DNA of 64,000 bases, taken from contig NC_056000.1 in assembly GCF_018446385.1 (NCBI RefSeq), positions 35,687,511-35,751,510 of the forward strand, given 5' to 3'. Under the pieces are notes generated by a model. It searched no databases. It worked only from the letters and a program-made list of their open reading frames with translations, and was not told the origin of the DNA. Below, one piece after another: positions 33,990 to 45,941 of the stretch. The number at the start of each line of letters is the position of its first letter. Position 1 is the first letter of the stretch. The DNA is from Zingiber officinale (lineage: Eukaryota > Streptophyta > Magnoliopsida > Zingiberales > Zingiberaceae). A program made the position numbers and the translations under genes.

Positions 33990-36900
33990 ATGGCCAACAA
34001 TCTCGTTTCTCTTGTGCCTCGATTCAATGGTGAAAAATTTGATTATTGGAGCACTCTCATGAAGTTATGTCTTGAATCCCAAGACTTATGAAGCGTTATT
34101 GAAGAAGGAGTATCAGAGGAGGAAGATCAATTAACCGAACCACAAAGAAATATTTTGAAGAACAAGAAGCAAAAGGATAGAAAAGCTCTTTTTCAAATTT
34201 ATCAAGCCCTTGAAATTTCAGTTTATGAAAGGATTTCAAAAGCAGCGAGTGCTCAAAGAGCATGGGAGATTCTACAAACAACTTATTCTGGCCAAGACCA
34301 AGTGAAAAAGGTACGTTTACAATCTCTACGAGTAGATTTTGAAAAATTAGAGATGAAAGATAATGAAAAGGTTTCAGAGTACTTCACACGAACTAATTCT
34401 ATTGTGAATCAAATGGCATCAAATGGAGAAATCATGGAAACCCAAAGGGTAGTGGAGAAAATCTTACGAAGTCTATCAAACAAATTTGATCATGTGGTAG
34501 TTGCTATTGAAGAATCACAAGATATTTCACTAATGTCCTTGGAAAGTTTGCAAGGAAGATTGGAAGCTCATGAGGTTAGAATCCTTCAACGAAGTCCTTT
34601 TATCTCTACTTCAAATCAAGCTTTGAAATCCCAGTTCACATCCACGGGAGGCCGTGGCTCTCATCGTGGACGTGGAAGAGGTCGGAATCAAAGAAGAGGT
34701 GGTAGATTTTTTTACCAGCAATCACACGAAAATGGAAAAGAAGAGTCTCAAAAGGAGGAGAGACAATTTTCCTATAATTTCCAAAGAGGAAGAGGACGTG
34801 GAAATTATAAAGGTACAAAACCTTATATTGAATGTCATTATTTTCATAAGCCAGGACATAAAATAAATGATTGTTGGGAAAAATATCCTGAGAAAAAACG
34901 TGAAGCTGGATTAGTACATGAAAATGAACCTCAAAATTCTGAAACTTTACTAATTGCTAGTGATGGAAATATTGAAAATATTTGGTATTTGGATAGCGGT
35001 GCAAGTCGGCATATGACTGGTAATAAAAGCTTATTTTCAATGCTAGTAGAAGCTAATCATGGGCAGGTAACTATTGGAGATGCTAAGTCCTACAAAATTG
35101 AAGGAGTAGGAGAAATCTCTTTCAAAACAAAGTCGGGAAAAATTGACAAAATGTCTGAGGTATTTTATGTTCCTGGTTTACAGAGTAATCTACTTAGTGT
35201 TGGTCATTTATTGAAAAAAGGTTTTGATATTCATTTTGCTGATAAGTATTGCACCATGAAGAAGAAAAATCAGTATGTAGCAAAGATCAGTTTGGCCTCA
35301 AATAATTTATTTCCTCTCAAACTTGATATTATAAATGATGCTTGCTATCTTACTTCTAATGAAGAAATGTCCAAGTTGTGGCATGACAGATATGGGCATC
35401 TGAATTTTCAAAGCTTGAAGGAGTTAGAAAGCAAAAATATTGTTCAAGGACTTCCTAAAATTGATGGGATAAGTGAAATATGTGAAGAGTGTCAGCTTGG
35501 AAAGCAACATCGAGAGACATTCCCATCTGAATCTAAGTGGGAATCACATTCACCCTTGGAACTTGTCCACACAGATCTTTGTGGACCTATGCGTGTACCA
35601 TCTCTCGGAGGTAACTTATATTTTTTACTATTTGTTGATGATTACACCAGAAAAACTTGGATTTATTTTGTTAAAGAAAAATCAGAAGCTCTCTCTTGCT
35701 TTAAAGTCTTCAAAAGTCAAGTGGAAAATTTTTTTGGCTATCAAATAAAAAATCTAAGAAGTGACCGAGGAGGTGAATTTCTATCTTCTTTATTTGAAGA
35801 ATTCTGTCAAAGCCATGGTATTAGACATGAATTGACAGCTCGATATACGCCGCAACAAAATGGTGTTGCGGAAAGAAAAAATAGGACAATCATGGACATG
35901 GTCAGATGCATGTTAAAGAAGAAAAATTTATCAGTTGAATTCTGGGCTGAAGCAGCTTCTTGTGCTGTCTACCTAATCAACAGATCACCGACAAAAAAGG
36001 TTACAGAATTCTACTCCAAATGAGGCATGGTATGGAAAGAAACCAAATGTTACTCATTTAAAAACTTTTGGTTGTCTTGCATATTCTCATATTCCTGATG
36101 CTTTAAGAACTAAACTTGATGACAAGTCTGAAAAATGCATTTTTATTGGATATAGTGAAAGAAGCAAAGCTTACAAGCTTTACAATCCAAAAACAAAAAA
36201 AATTGTGATTAGCAGGGATGTCCGCTTTGATGAAAAAGCTTCTTATGTTTTCTTAGATTCGACAGGTTCATCAAGTTGGGAAATTCTTGAATTTGAAGAT
36301 GATTCTTCATCACTACAACCTGATATTCCTGAAAGAAATATGTCTCCATCACCATCACAAAGAAGAACAAGAAGTTTGAGAGATATTTATGATGTGACTG
36401 AAGAGATAAATATGACAGATCAAGCCCATTTTCCTTTCTTTGCAGGAGAAGATCAAATCACATATGAAGAAGCATCAAAAGAAAAGAAATGGGTGCATGC
36501 CATGAATGAAGAGATAAACTCCATTGAGAAAAATGATACATGGGAGCTCACTACTTTGCCACCAAACAAATCTCCGATTGGTGTGAAATGGATCTTTAAG
36601 ACTAAAACAAATCCAGATGGCTCCATTAATAAATACAAAGCAAGATTGGTTGCAAAGGGATACAAACAGAAAGAAGGTGAAGATTTTAATAAGGTATTTG
36701 CTCCTGTTTCTAGACTTGATACAGTTCGATTGATTATTGCACTTGCTGCTCAAAAGGGTTGGAAATTATTTCAAATGGACGTCAAATCAGCTTTTTTAAA
36801 TGATTTTCTTAAAGAAGAAATTTATATAGAACAACCCCCTGGTTTTGTGAAAATAGGTGATAAGGACAAAGTATATAAGCTCAAAAAGGCTCTCTATGGT

Positions 36901-38007
36901 TTGAAGCAATCACCTCGTGCATGGTATGACCGAATTAATGATCATTTTATTAAATATGGTTTTCAAAGATGTCCTTTTGAACATACACTTTATATCAAAC
37001 AAAATTCTGAAGGTGGTTTTATACTTGTAAGTCTTTATGTCGATGACCTTATTTTTACCGGAAATAATATGGTGATATTGACAAAATTTAAGAACTCTAT
37101 GATGAGAGAGTTCGAAATGACAGATTTGGGTGAGTTGCATTATTTTTTGGGCATGAGTATTCATCAATCAAGAGAAGGAACTTTTATCTCACAAGAATAC
37201 TATGCAACTCAAATTCTTAAAAGGTTCAAGATGGAACATGCAAACCCAGTCTCAACTCCTTGCATCACAGGTCTGAAACTAAGTAAAATTGGTGAAGGAA
37301 AGATGGTGAATTCAACAATGTTTCGTAGCTTAGTGGGGAACCTAATGTATCTTATTGCCACTAGACCTGATATCATGTATACAGTAAGTTTGATTAGCAG
37401 ATTTATGGAAAAACCTTATTCAAACCATTGGGAAGCTGCAAAAAGAGTTCTTCGATATATTAAAGGAACAATTGATTATGGAATTTTCTACAAAACACAA
37501 GTGCCCATCAAACTTGTTGGTTATACAGATAGTGATCTTGGAGGAAGTATTGATGATTCTCGAAGTACCTCTGGATATATTTTCAACCTTGGAAGTGGGG
37601 CAATCTCTTGGTGTTCAAAGAAGCAACCAATTGTGGCACTTTCAACTACCGAAGCAGAATATATAGCAGCTTCTTCAGCTGGATGTCAGACTTTATGGTT
37701 AAGAGGAGTTCTTGAAAATTTAAAATGCAAGCAAACAAAACCAACAATATTATATTGTGATAACAGTTCTGCAATTTCTGTCTCAAAGGACCCCGTTCTG
37801 CATGGAAGAACAAAGCACATTCGCCTGCGATTTCATTTCTTAAGAGAACTCGTTGATGAAGGTGAAATCAATCTTGAATATTGTACTAGCAATAAACAAC
37901 TTGCTGATATTTTCACAAAGCCACTTGGAGGACCCATATTTTCAAGAAATATTATATCACTAGGAGTTACAAGTAAATTTGGTTTACGGGAGGCATTGAT
38001 GGATTAA
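33990..38007 (+). pseudogene. Copia gag-pol polyprotein with one stop and one frameshift
   Basis: Start ATG 33990 (MANNLVSLVPRFNGEKFDYW). Gag is followed by a zinc-knuckle-like motif at 34833 that reads CHYFHKPGHKINDC: Phe replaces the second Cys. Next come the protease (YLDSGASRHMT, near 34,985), the GAG-pre-integrase, and the integrase with its Asp/Asp/Glu signatures (VHTDLCGP, SDRGGEF, PQQNGVAERKNRT). After these are the reverse transcriptase ([14 protein letters not shown] at 37036-37047) and RNase H ([25 protein letters not shown]). TGA at 34089 replaces an expected Trp codon 34 of gag. At 35991-36003, in an A-run, a one-base change shifts the frame between integrase and reverse transcriptase. 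The frame runs a few codons into the 3' LTR. Confidence 0.92.
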
Positions 38008-38320
38008 TTAAACCAAATTTAACTTGCCAAGAAAAACCTCTTCATCTTCCTTGCACGTTGAAGATTAAGTGACAACAAAACTTCCCAACAAAACTCTTCA
38101 CTTGCTACAATTTCGGTTTTTTAAGAGTCACAAATTAACGTTGTTTTCTTTAATGTTGGAATAAGTTACATGTCATTCAAAAGTGTATAAAAGGAGATGA
38201 ATATGTACTCTTTTAGATATACTAAAAATAAAAAAAATATAAATAAAAAAAAAACTTGTCTTCCTCTTAAATCTTCTTCCTCCTCTAAATATACTTTGTT
38301 CCTTTAGTAATCTTCCTTCA
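37997..38320 (+). repeat. 3' LTR of the young Copia element
   Basis: 324 bp, near-identical to the 5' LTR, preceded by 'acgggaggca', a short purine tract overlapping the end of pol. Confidence 0.9.
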
Positions 38321-38325
38321 AGGAT

Positions 38326-38600
38326 TGCGGTTGAGGCCTACTAGAGCTGGCGCGTGGAGGAAGGTTGCTTCAGTATGGTCGGCCTTGGCCCTCGCTTGCC
38401 ACGCCATCGATTCAGTTCAGAGATGCGCGAGGTGGTGCTCCAGCTCGGCGCTTCATTGCTCGCTCCATGTCCGCTTCCTTCTCACGTAGCCATTGCCGCT
38501 ATCTTCCTCGCGACGACTAATAAAGAACCGATACTCCTCCGCCTCCTTTCCAACGTTTGCCGAAGGTACTCTCCCTGAAAAAAAAAAATCAAATCTTTTC
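38326..38600. other. GC-rich flank of the young Copia insertion
   Basis: GC-rich sequence that was joined to 33470-33645 before the Copia insertion. A short plus-strand frame (38354-38578) shows no family motif. Function unknown. Confidence 0.4.
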
Positions 38601-39114
38601 AAGTTAAATCAAAAAACAAAAGCAATTGGATTTATAGAGAATGAAGAATGCTATGTGTGCGTGAAGAGCTCCATTTGTAAGAAAAAGAATAGGGAGAGAG
38701 CAAGAAATAATATGAGAGAAATAAAATCTATTGTTCATTGATATTTGCCCTAAGAATAATACAATATATAATGTTAAAAAAATACTGGATCAATTAACCA
38801 ATTAAAAAATAACAGAATTATTCTAAAAATAATTCTGAGAATTATTCTAATAATTATAACAGAATTATTATAATAATCCAAATACTAATTTGATTTGATT
38901 TGATGATTTGATCCGGTCAATTCTCCCAACAAACTTAACGGGAGATCTTTGACGTTGAGTTTGCTTGTTAACTTGTTGAAACGTTGTCGGGATAATGACT
39001 TAGTAAAGATATCAGCAATTTGATCTTCAACATAAATATAAGAGACGGATAACTGTTGAGTTGTCACACGTTCACGAACAAAATGAAAATCAATTTCTAC
39101 ATGTTTTGTATGAG

Positions 39115-39133
39115 CATGAAAGATTGGGTTTGC
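39115..39133 (+). repeat. 19-bp target site duplication of SINE copy 2 (left)
   Basis: CATGAAAGATTGGGTTTGC occurs here and at 39340-39358, cutting the RNase H reading of the old Copia. Confidence 0.9.
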
Positions 39134-39339
39134 GTCCCCTCGGGGCGGTGCGATGGTTAAGGCATGGGGTGTTGCCACATGAGGTCTTGGGGTCGAAACT
39201 CGGCGTGACCGAGCATAACCTCCCTCATGTCTTGGCCATTTGCACTAATGGCTAGTAGTCACCCGTGATTTACCTCCTCCGTGTTGGCCTAGGGACGGGT
39301 TGGCGGGGGCGCTGAGGGCGAGCGAATCGCCTTTTGCCA
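39134..39339 (+). mobile_element. tRNA-derived SINE, copy 2 (206 bp)
   Basis: Same family as 15054-15257. It begins 'gtcccctcggggcggtgcga', with A-box-like 'tggttaaggca' at 39154 and B-box-like 'ggtcgaaactc' at 39191, and ends 'gcgaatcgccttttgcca'. The perfect 19-bp duplication shows it inserted whole into the Copia RNase H region. Confidence 0.9.
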
Positions 39340-42300
39340 CATGAAAGATTGGGTTTGCTGTTAGATATGTTGCTCCAATATTGTCGCACCAAATTTTTGG
39401 TGCAATATTTGATGCAAGATGAGGTTCAAAGAGAAGTGATTGAAGCCAAATAATTTCTGATGTTGTATTTGCTATAACTTTATATTCTGCCTTAGTGCTT
39501 GAACGAGATACTATAGGTTGCTTTTTTGAATTCCACGAGATAAGATTTCGTCAAAGAAATATTGCATATCCACTAATAGACCGTCTATTTTCAGGAGAAC
39601 TTGCCCAATCTGCATCACTATATGCATGTAAATCTCGAGACGATTGACGATATAAAAGAAGACCATGTAGAATAGTACCTTTGATATAGTGAAGTATTCT
39701 TTTTTACATTATTCCAATTTTGTTCAGTTGGAGCATGCATGAATTGACAAGCACGATTTACCACAAAAGTAAATCAGGCCATGTGATAGTGACATATTGT
39801 AAAGCTCCAACAATACTTCGATAAATCTGTGGATTAGACAGAGCAGGAGAGGATGAAGTTGGAGAATTGTTTATAGCAATTGGTGTAGAGACCGGATGTG
39901 CTCCATCCATTTTGGCCCTTTGAAGAAGTCCAGTAATGTATTTTCTCTGAGAGAGAAGATAGTCATCCTCATATGGAATAAGCTCAAAACTAAGAAAAAA
40001 AATGAGCAATACCCAAATCTCGAGTAGGAAATTCTTATTTGAGAAGACTTAATAAAGTTGTGTTACCCTTGTGATCATTGCCGGTTATCAGAATGTCGTC
40101 CACATAAATATGAAAAAATATCATAGATCCATCATTATATTTGTAAAATAGAGACGAGTCAGTCTTTGATCCAGAAAATCCTTGAGCTTGTAATCAATTA
40201 GATAGTCGATAAAACCATGCACAAGGAGCTTGTTGAAAACCATATATGGATTTCTTAAGTTGACAAACATGAGATGAAAATTGTGGATGAATAAACCCAG
40301 GTGGTTGCTCCATAAATACAGTTTCCTCAAGATGGCCATGGAGAAACGCATTTGAAATATCCAATTATCGTACAGACCAATTAGAACTAATAGCTATTGA
40401 TAATAATAGCCTGCCAAATGTAATTTTGATGGTTGTGCTAAAAGCATCATTAAAGTCAATACCTGGTTGTTGACTAAATCCTTTAGCTGCAAGTCGAGCT
40501 TTGTGTCGTTCAAGAGAACCATCAACTCAATGCTTAAGACGGAATACCCATTTAGAGCCCACAACATTCATTGAAGGAGTGCGTGGAACTAAATTTCATG
40601 TTCCATTTCGAAGAAATGCATCAAATTCTGTAGTCATTACACTACGCCAGTTTGGATCCTTGCTTGCTTGTGTAAAACAAGTTGGTTCAATAGATTTTGA
40701 AGAGACCACTTGAGCTCGTGGAAGGGGATATCGAGTTGTATTTGGTGGGCAACGCTCATAAATGCCACTAATGGGAAGCATGCGACGAGGAGCATTATCA
40801 TCTGAATCACTTGTTTGTGGAGACGAGGAAGTAAGCTGACATGGCGATGTAGATGATGGACTTTCATTATCCGAGGATCTAGAACTAAAGAGCATATTAT
40901 CTTCGATCTGCGAGGCTTCGAAGATTAGAGCAGCAACCTGAGGTGATTCTGATAGCATAGGGGAGTTATTAGAGAGTTCCGGAGCAAGACCTAGGATGTC
41001 ATCACTTCTGACAATATTAGGTGGCATCAAAAAGGTGTCGCTTGTATCTGGAGGAGAGATCGAAGAAGCTACCAAAAAAGGGAATAGAGATTCATCAAAA
41101 GTAACATGTCGTGAAATATAAATTCGTCCTGTTGGTATATGCAAGCAACGATAACCATGGTGCAAATTGATATAACCAAGAAAAACATATTGTAGTGAAC
41201 GAGAGTTAAGTTTGTGTTTAGAATAGGGGCATAACCATGGATAACATGCACAACCAAAAATTCGAAGGAAAGTGTAATCAGGGATTTGATTATGAAGTTT
41301 TTCAAAAGGCACTTATGATTGAGCAATGGAGTAGGAAGTCAATTTATGAGATATACTGCAGTGCTAACAACTTCATCCTAAAATTTACGTGAAATCGATG
41401 CATGATGAAGAAGAGCTAAGACAATTTTAACTATATGTCTATATTTTATCTCAGCAGAACCATTTTGTTCTGGAGTATAAGGACAAGAAACTTGATGAAT
41501 AATTCCACAAGAGACAAGATAACGATGGAAAGCTTGATATTCGTCTCCCCAATCAGAATGAAAAGAGAGTATTTTATGATTAAAATATCGTTCAACTTGA
41601 ATTTGAAAATTACAGAATATATCAAATAAATCAGATTTCTTTCTCATAGGATAGAGCCAAGTATATTTACTAAAATGATCAATGAAGGTAACATAATATT
41701 AGAAACCTTGATTAGACAAAATAGGTGAAAGACCCCAAACATCAGAATAAATTATTTCAAGTGGAAAATTTGAAACATGATCAGATGAAGAGAAAGGTAG
41801 TTTATGACTTTTAGATTCCATGCAGGTCCTATATGAATGAGATGGAGAGGAGGTAATGGAAGTAGGTAAACCATACTTATTGATGATTGACTAAACAATA
41901 CGAAGGGAAGGATGACCAAGTCGAGCATGCCAAGCTGGTTTATTTGTGTATTCACCAACAAAAGCTTTGATTGAAGAATTCTGAAAATAGTAGAAGCCAT
42001 TTTTTATTCTCCCATAAAACACAATAGCATTTGTTCCTCTATCCTTTATAAGATAATGATTATGATGAAACTTAAAAATGATATTGTTATCAAGATAAAA
42101 CTGACGTGTAGAAAGTAAATTTTTAGTGATAGATGGAACATGAAAGACATTGCACATGTGAAAAGTTTGATTAGATAAATGAACATATGAGTTTCCAAGA
42201 TTAGTAATTTGCAAACTTGAACCATATCTGAGTCATAATATAACATTACGTTTGTAAGGATATTATAATCTGATGTGACATGATGAGTTGCTCCAATGTC

Positions 42301-42949
42301 AATATATCAATCAGTAGATGAAAACTCTAGGGTTTTACCACAAGTAGGCACAGATGAAGGACCTTAGGATATAGTTGTGAAATAGATAGTTGTCTTGAGG
42401 TTGTAGGACCACCAATGAAATTTGAGTCAAATGGATTAGGACATTGAATATCAAAATGTCCAATTTCGAGACAAATTTTACATTTTACTCGAGACCAATC
42501 AAGTCTTTTAGGGCATATATTTCCAGTATGACCAACAATGTGACAAATCTGACATTGGTCTAAACTTTGCTTTTGACCTCTTTGTTGTCATTGAGTATTT
42601 GACATCTAAAGTAAAAATAACTTGTCCGGCGGCAGCTGTTGGACAACACTACAAGAAAATCCTCATTCAACAACACTCAAATGACAACGGTTTTAAGCCA
42701 AATCGTTGTTGTTTTGCCTTTTAACAATGGTTTTAACAAAAATCGTTATCTTTTAGCAGTATTTTTTTGGCCTACAACAACGTTTTTTAAAAATTATTGT
42801 CTATTTATGCTTTTTTGGGGCTACGACAATGATTTTTAAAGGCTACGACAACAGTTTTTAAAAATTGTTGTCTATGTGCACTTTTTTGGGATTACGACAA
42901 CGATTTTTAAAAATCGTTGTCTATTAAGTGATGTTGAATACCTGTGTTT

Positions 42950-43440
42950 TTCTTCCTTCGCCGTTTTTTTCCCTTCGCCTTTTTTTGCCACCGCTTTTTT
43001 TCTTTCCCTCTCCTCGAAATTTTTTTTCCGCCGCATTCCTCCTCCCTTTACCTTCTCGAAGATCCCTAAGCATTTCTGCCCCCTTTCTCCTAGCCAACTA
43101 TTCCCCTGACCTCGACCTCCCTACCACCGACCTTCGCGCCGTCTCCAATCATCGCTCACCATCTTTCTTCCGCTGTCCCGTCTCCGCCCCCAGGCACCTC
43201 CCGGCTTCCCTAGCCTCCTCCCTCCACTCCTTCTCCTGTGACACCTCCCTCCGCCGCCTCACCAGTGTGTGGCTCTTCCGCCTCCAGAACCTCACCAACC
43301 TCTTCATTGTCGGCGCCCCCATCTCCACCAGCGGCCTCGCCGTCGTCCTCTCCCAGATGCGACGCCTCCGCCCGGAAGAATCAAGCTTTTTGGCCGTCGT
43401 CATCTCCACACTATTTTTTTTGCTGATCCGATGCAATTTT
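42950..43440 (+). pseudogene. Unidentified GC-rich exon-like fragment in CACTA element 2
   Basis: Proline/serine/leucine-rich open frame from 42928, with leucine-rich-repeat-like spacing around 43,255-43,370 (LTSVWLFRLQNLTNLFIVG, then SGLAVVLSQMRRL). I cannot name the source gene. The strong C-richness contrasts with the AT-rich surroundings and suggests a captured first exon. Confidence 0.4.
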
Positions 43441-43444
43441 TGCC

Positions 43445-43490
43445 ATGAAACGGGGGAAATCGAAGACAGATGCGTCCAAGAAGTCAGAAC
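43445..43490 (+). pseudogene. HMGB first-exon fragment
   Basis: Reads MKRGKSKTDASKKSEQ, the basic N-terminus of plant HMGB2/3-type chromatin proteins. It stops within a few codons. The matching HMG-box exons appear only 2 kb later (45473-45711), with SEC3 exons in between. Confidence 0.55.
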
Positions 43491-43600
43491 AAGTGGTTGC
43501 TCATTCATGCTAGTATTTGTCACATCTTTTCTCCCTTGGAATTCTACTAAGCCTTTTGCTGAATCTTGTTAATGATTTCCTTCTGCCGCATTTTCTTTAG

Positions 43601-44975
43601 GGATTTGATAATCTTAGAAACCAAAGTGTTGCTCCTCCTCAGTGGACAATGAGAAACAAAGATGACAGGTGATTGCCTCCCAAACTACTTTGCGTCAGAG
43701 ATGGATACAAGGATATGCTCTATAAAGAATGCACTTATTTATTCATTTCCTCTTGCAGGAACCGCATACTTCTATGCATTTTAAACATGAGCATGTCTTC
43801 CAAAAGTTGTTAGGATAGACATAGTGGAGATGGCTCTCTGGGCAAAGGTGTACCTCTTAATTTGTCTCATCTGACCTTTATATATATGCATATGAATATG
43901 TGAATACAAAGACTAATGGGTTTTATTATTGTCTTAAGATTTATAGTGTTCTTTATATGTGAAGTTGTACCATGTTGCAAATTCAAGACTAAATATTAGA
44001 TTAGGAATTAGGCTAGTATTTATCAAAAAAAAAAAAAAATGGAAAAAGCTTTGAATTGTAGCTACTTTGGCAAAGTATCTTATTCATCCTTTTCTAACCA
44101 TCTTCCATCAAGCACGATAGCATAAGAACTGCTCTTGTTTATCCTGAGCTTGAAACTGTTGTTGTCATGCAATCGTTAGAACTTTAAATTTTAATGTTTC
44201 TTCAGTTGAAGTTGCACAAATCTTACTTCTCACTCTCTCCTTTTTATGTGCAGTTTAGTGTAGAAAAGGTTTTTAACAACCATTCTGCTAATTTTATTCA
44301 GTGCATATGATTAGTGAACACGATGTTTGAATATAGGCATTGGATGTTCTATACCTGTACATAGTCTACTGTGTATGTAAACCAAAGCCAAAAAAATGGG
44401 AAAATAAGTTATTATTCTGCTACAGGAAAATAATACTGTAGTAAGAAGTCAAGTTATTACTCATGGTGGGCAAGACGCATCTGGTTTGATTCAAGGTCAC
44501 TCACAAGTTACTGTCGAAAGAGATCTTGTTTCACAAGCTGAAGAAGAGGACATGGAAGCTCTCCTTGGCACATATGTTACTTGATTATGTTTGAATTATC
44601 ATGTAAAAGTCATGCCTAGCATGCAGATATGCATCTTTGATACTTTCGTGATGCTTTTTGTTGCTCAGTGAAACAGAGCATTTAATCTGATGTGTTTTAT
44701 TTTTCTTTTCAAACTAACCTTCAGGTGTTTGTTTTCCAATATATGAATTTGTACCTCCTTTATCTTTTGATAATTTTTTTACTTGCATTATGTCCATAAT
44801 GTTCCCTCTGATATTCATACTTATGCCATGATTCACACACAAGATATTCTGATGCAGGTATGCTATGGGAATTGGTGAAGCGGAAGCATTTTCAGAAAGG
44901 TTAAAGAGGGAACTTCTGGCTTTAGAAGCAGCAAATGTTCATGCACTTGTTGAATGTGAATCCATAATAGAGGAG
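43601..44975 (+). pseudogene. SEC3: SEC3 (exocyst) gene fragment, four exons
   Basis: Exon pieces: 43601-43668 (FDNLRNQSVAPPQWTMRNKDD), 43759-43847 (NRILLCILN, then after a frame change LPKVVRIDIVEMALWAK), 44426-44575 (VTVERDLVSQAEEEDMEALL) and about 44858-44975 ([20 protein letters not shown], then [17 protein letters not shown]). These are consecutive parts of the N-terminal half of plant SEC3 (EXOC1), a subunit of the vesicle-tethering exocyst at the plasma membrane. Introns are retained, so the copy came by DNA, not RNA. A small deletion in the second exon breaks the frame, the fourth junction is poor, and both ends of the gene are missing. It is not a working SEC3. Confidence 0.85.
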
Positions 44976-45472
44976 GTATTGCTGGTCTTGATATTCTATA
45001 GTTCAATTTTATACGCCGAGTCATTAGCAAGGTCTCTCCAACTTTAGATTTCAGTTTGTTGAAAGCATTATTGTCTGCCCTAGGTCCTTTCCTGGAAGCT
45101 CATGCTTTTGGGACAGGTGATCATTTAATTTGGTCAGTTTCTATTTTTTTTATTAAAAAAATATATGTCCAGTTATGTTAGCTCATATATTGGGTTGACC
45201 AATCAGGTATGGGATATGGTCGGTTAATCAACTTTAATAAATTTTATTCATGTACGTTACAGTCTAGGACTACTTGTTTGGATATATGCAACCTTCTGCC
45301 CCATAAACTCCTTTCGTGACTTCAATATGATAGGCAAAATCTTTACTTACTTCTCATGATAATTGATGTAATGATAACAAATCTGTCACTGTCGTAAGGT
45401 TGCTCCTTCCTTTAGTTCTACTTGTTTCAGCGTCTGTAGATTGGTTTAAATCAACTTTTATCATTTGATTAG

Positions 45473-45711
45473 CTTGGTAAAGCAGGTGGCAATAAATGGA
45501 AATCACTATCGGAAGAAGTTAGTGCTATTTGTTAATTAGTTCTTATTTACCAGACCAATCTTCCTGCTTTGAAGAGGAAAATGAATTAGTAATGTTTTTT
45601 TTTAATCTGAAATTTCTTTCTGTGTTCCAGGATAAAACTCCTTATGTTGCTAAATCAGCTACATTGAAGACGGAATACACCAAGAAATTAGCTATGTACA
45701 ATAAGAATCAG
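45473..45711 (+). pseudogene. HMG-box exon fragments (HMGB)
   Basis: Two exon pieces. About 45473-45520 reads LGKAGGNKWKSLSEE and 45631-45711 reads DKTPYVAKSATLKTEYTKKL and AMYNKNQ, followed by a GT donor. These are the second half of the HMG box of plant HMGB proteins, DNA-bending chromatin factors. The first half of the box is missing. With the start fragment at 43445 this suggests one HMGB gene split by SEC3 sequence. Confidence 0.8.
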
Positions 45712-45936
45712 GTTTATCATCTCGCAAGTCACTTATTTTCCATCAATTTGATAATAATTAAACTGATTGTTCTCGTCATTTGATAATCATAACCTTATAG
45801 GTATATAACTGAGAGATTTTTTTTTCTTTCGTTTTGCAGACATTGAGTGTTGTCCTGGAATTTTGGAAATCCTTCTCTCATGTCCAGACATTAGAGCTAT
45901 GTGAAATTTTTATTCTCTAGTTACAGTTATTGGGAC

Positions 45937-45941
45937 AGAAA
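45937..45941 (+). repeat. Possible target duplication AGAAA of the SIRE-like element
   Basis: The five bases outside the LTR edge at 45942. The partner copy would lie beyond the other end of the element, which is not seen in this window. Confidence 0.3.

Larger units (their letters stand above)
33651..38320 (+). mobile_element. Young Copia LTR retrotransposon, 4.67 kb
   Basis: LTRs of 323 and 324 bp (TGATGGATTAATTAAACC... CTTCCTTCA) differ by one T/C change near 33862/38208 and one A in an A-run, so the insertion is recent. A primer binding site TGGTATCAGAGC at 33977 and AGGAT target duplications complete it. It carries one gag-pol gene in normal Copia order (gag, protease, integrase, reverse transcriptase, RNase H). 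Two lesions (below) stop it from making a full polyprotein. Confidence 0.95.
38600..42646 (-). mobile_element. Old Copia relic, minus strand, lacking its 5' end
   Basis: Pol pieces appear in minus-strand order: zinc-knuckle remains (about 42,430-42,560), GAG-pre-integrase (42214-41891, AWHARLGHPSLRIV), integrase (41647-41378, SFHSDWGDEYQ, CPYTPEQNGSAE) and its C-terminal part (41312-40596, RIFGCACYPWLCPYSKHKL). Then come reverse transcriptase pieces (40,560-39,760, KYITGLLQRAKMDGAHPVST) and RNase H (39,600-38,885, HVEIDFHFVRERV, QIADIFTKSL). The 3' LTR begins at 38931 (TGTTGGGAGAATTGACCGG on the minus strand) and its outer end is unclear, near 38,600. Many frameshifts and stops make it dead. 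The 5' LTR is missing where a CACTA end begins at 42647. Confidence 0.85.
42647..45941 (+). mobile_element. CACTA element 2: left end with captured host exons
   Basis: Starts CACTACAAGAAAATCC at 42647, followed by subterminal units built on 'gacaacggttttt' / 'aaaatcgttgtc' (42,680-42,925). No transposase is present. Instead 42,930-45,900 holds exon-like pieces of several host genes in the plus direction (HMGB, SEC3 and unidentified). The right end is not visible; an LTR element begins at 45942. CACTA elements that carry gene fragments are known in plants; that this is one is inferred from the end and subterminal array. Confidence 0.7.

Noticed and set aside
39134..39220. A tRNA gene
   Set aside because: Box A and box B resemble tRNA promoters, but no cloverleaf can be drawn and the whole 206-bp unit recurs with long target duplications, so it is a SINE.
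43149..43523. Basic 124-codon minus-strand frame
   Set aside because: Antisense of the C-rich fragment and the HMGB start; no family features.
43601..44975. A functional SEC3 gene
   Set aside because: Only four exons of the N-terminal half are present, one with a frame-breaking deletion, and the rest of the gene is missing.
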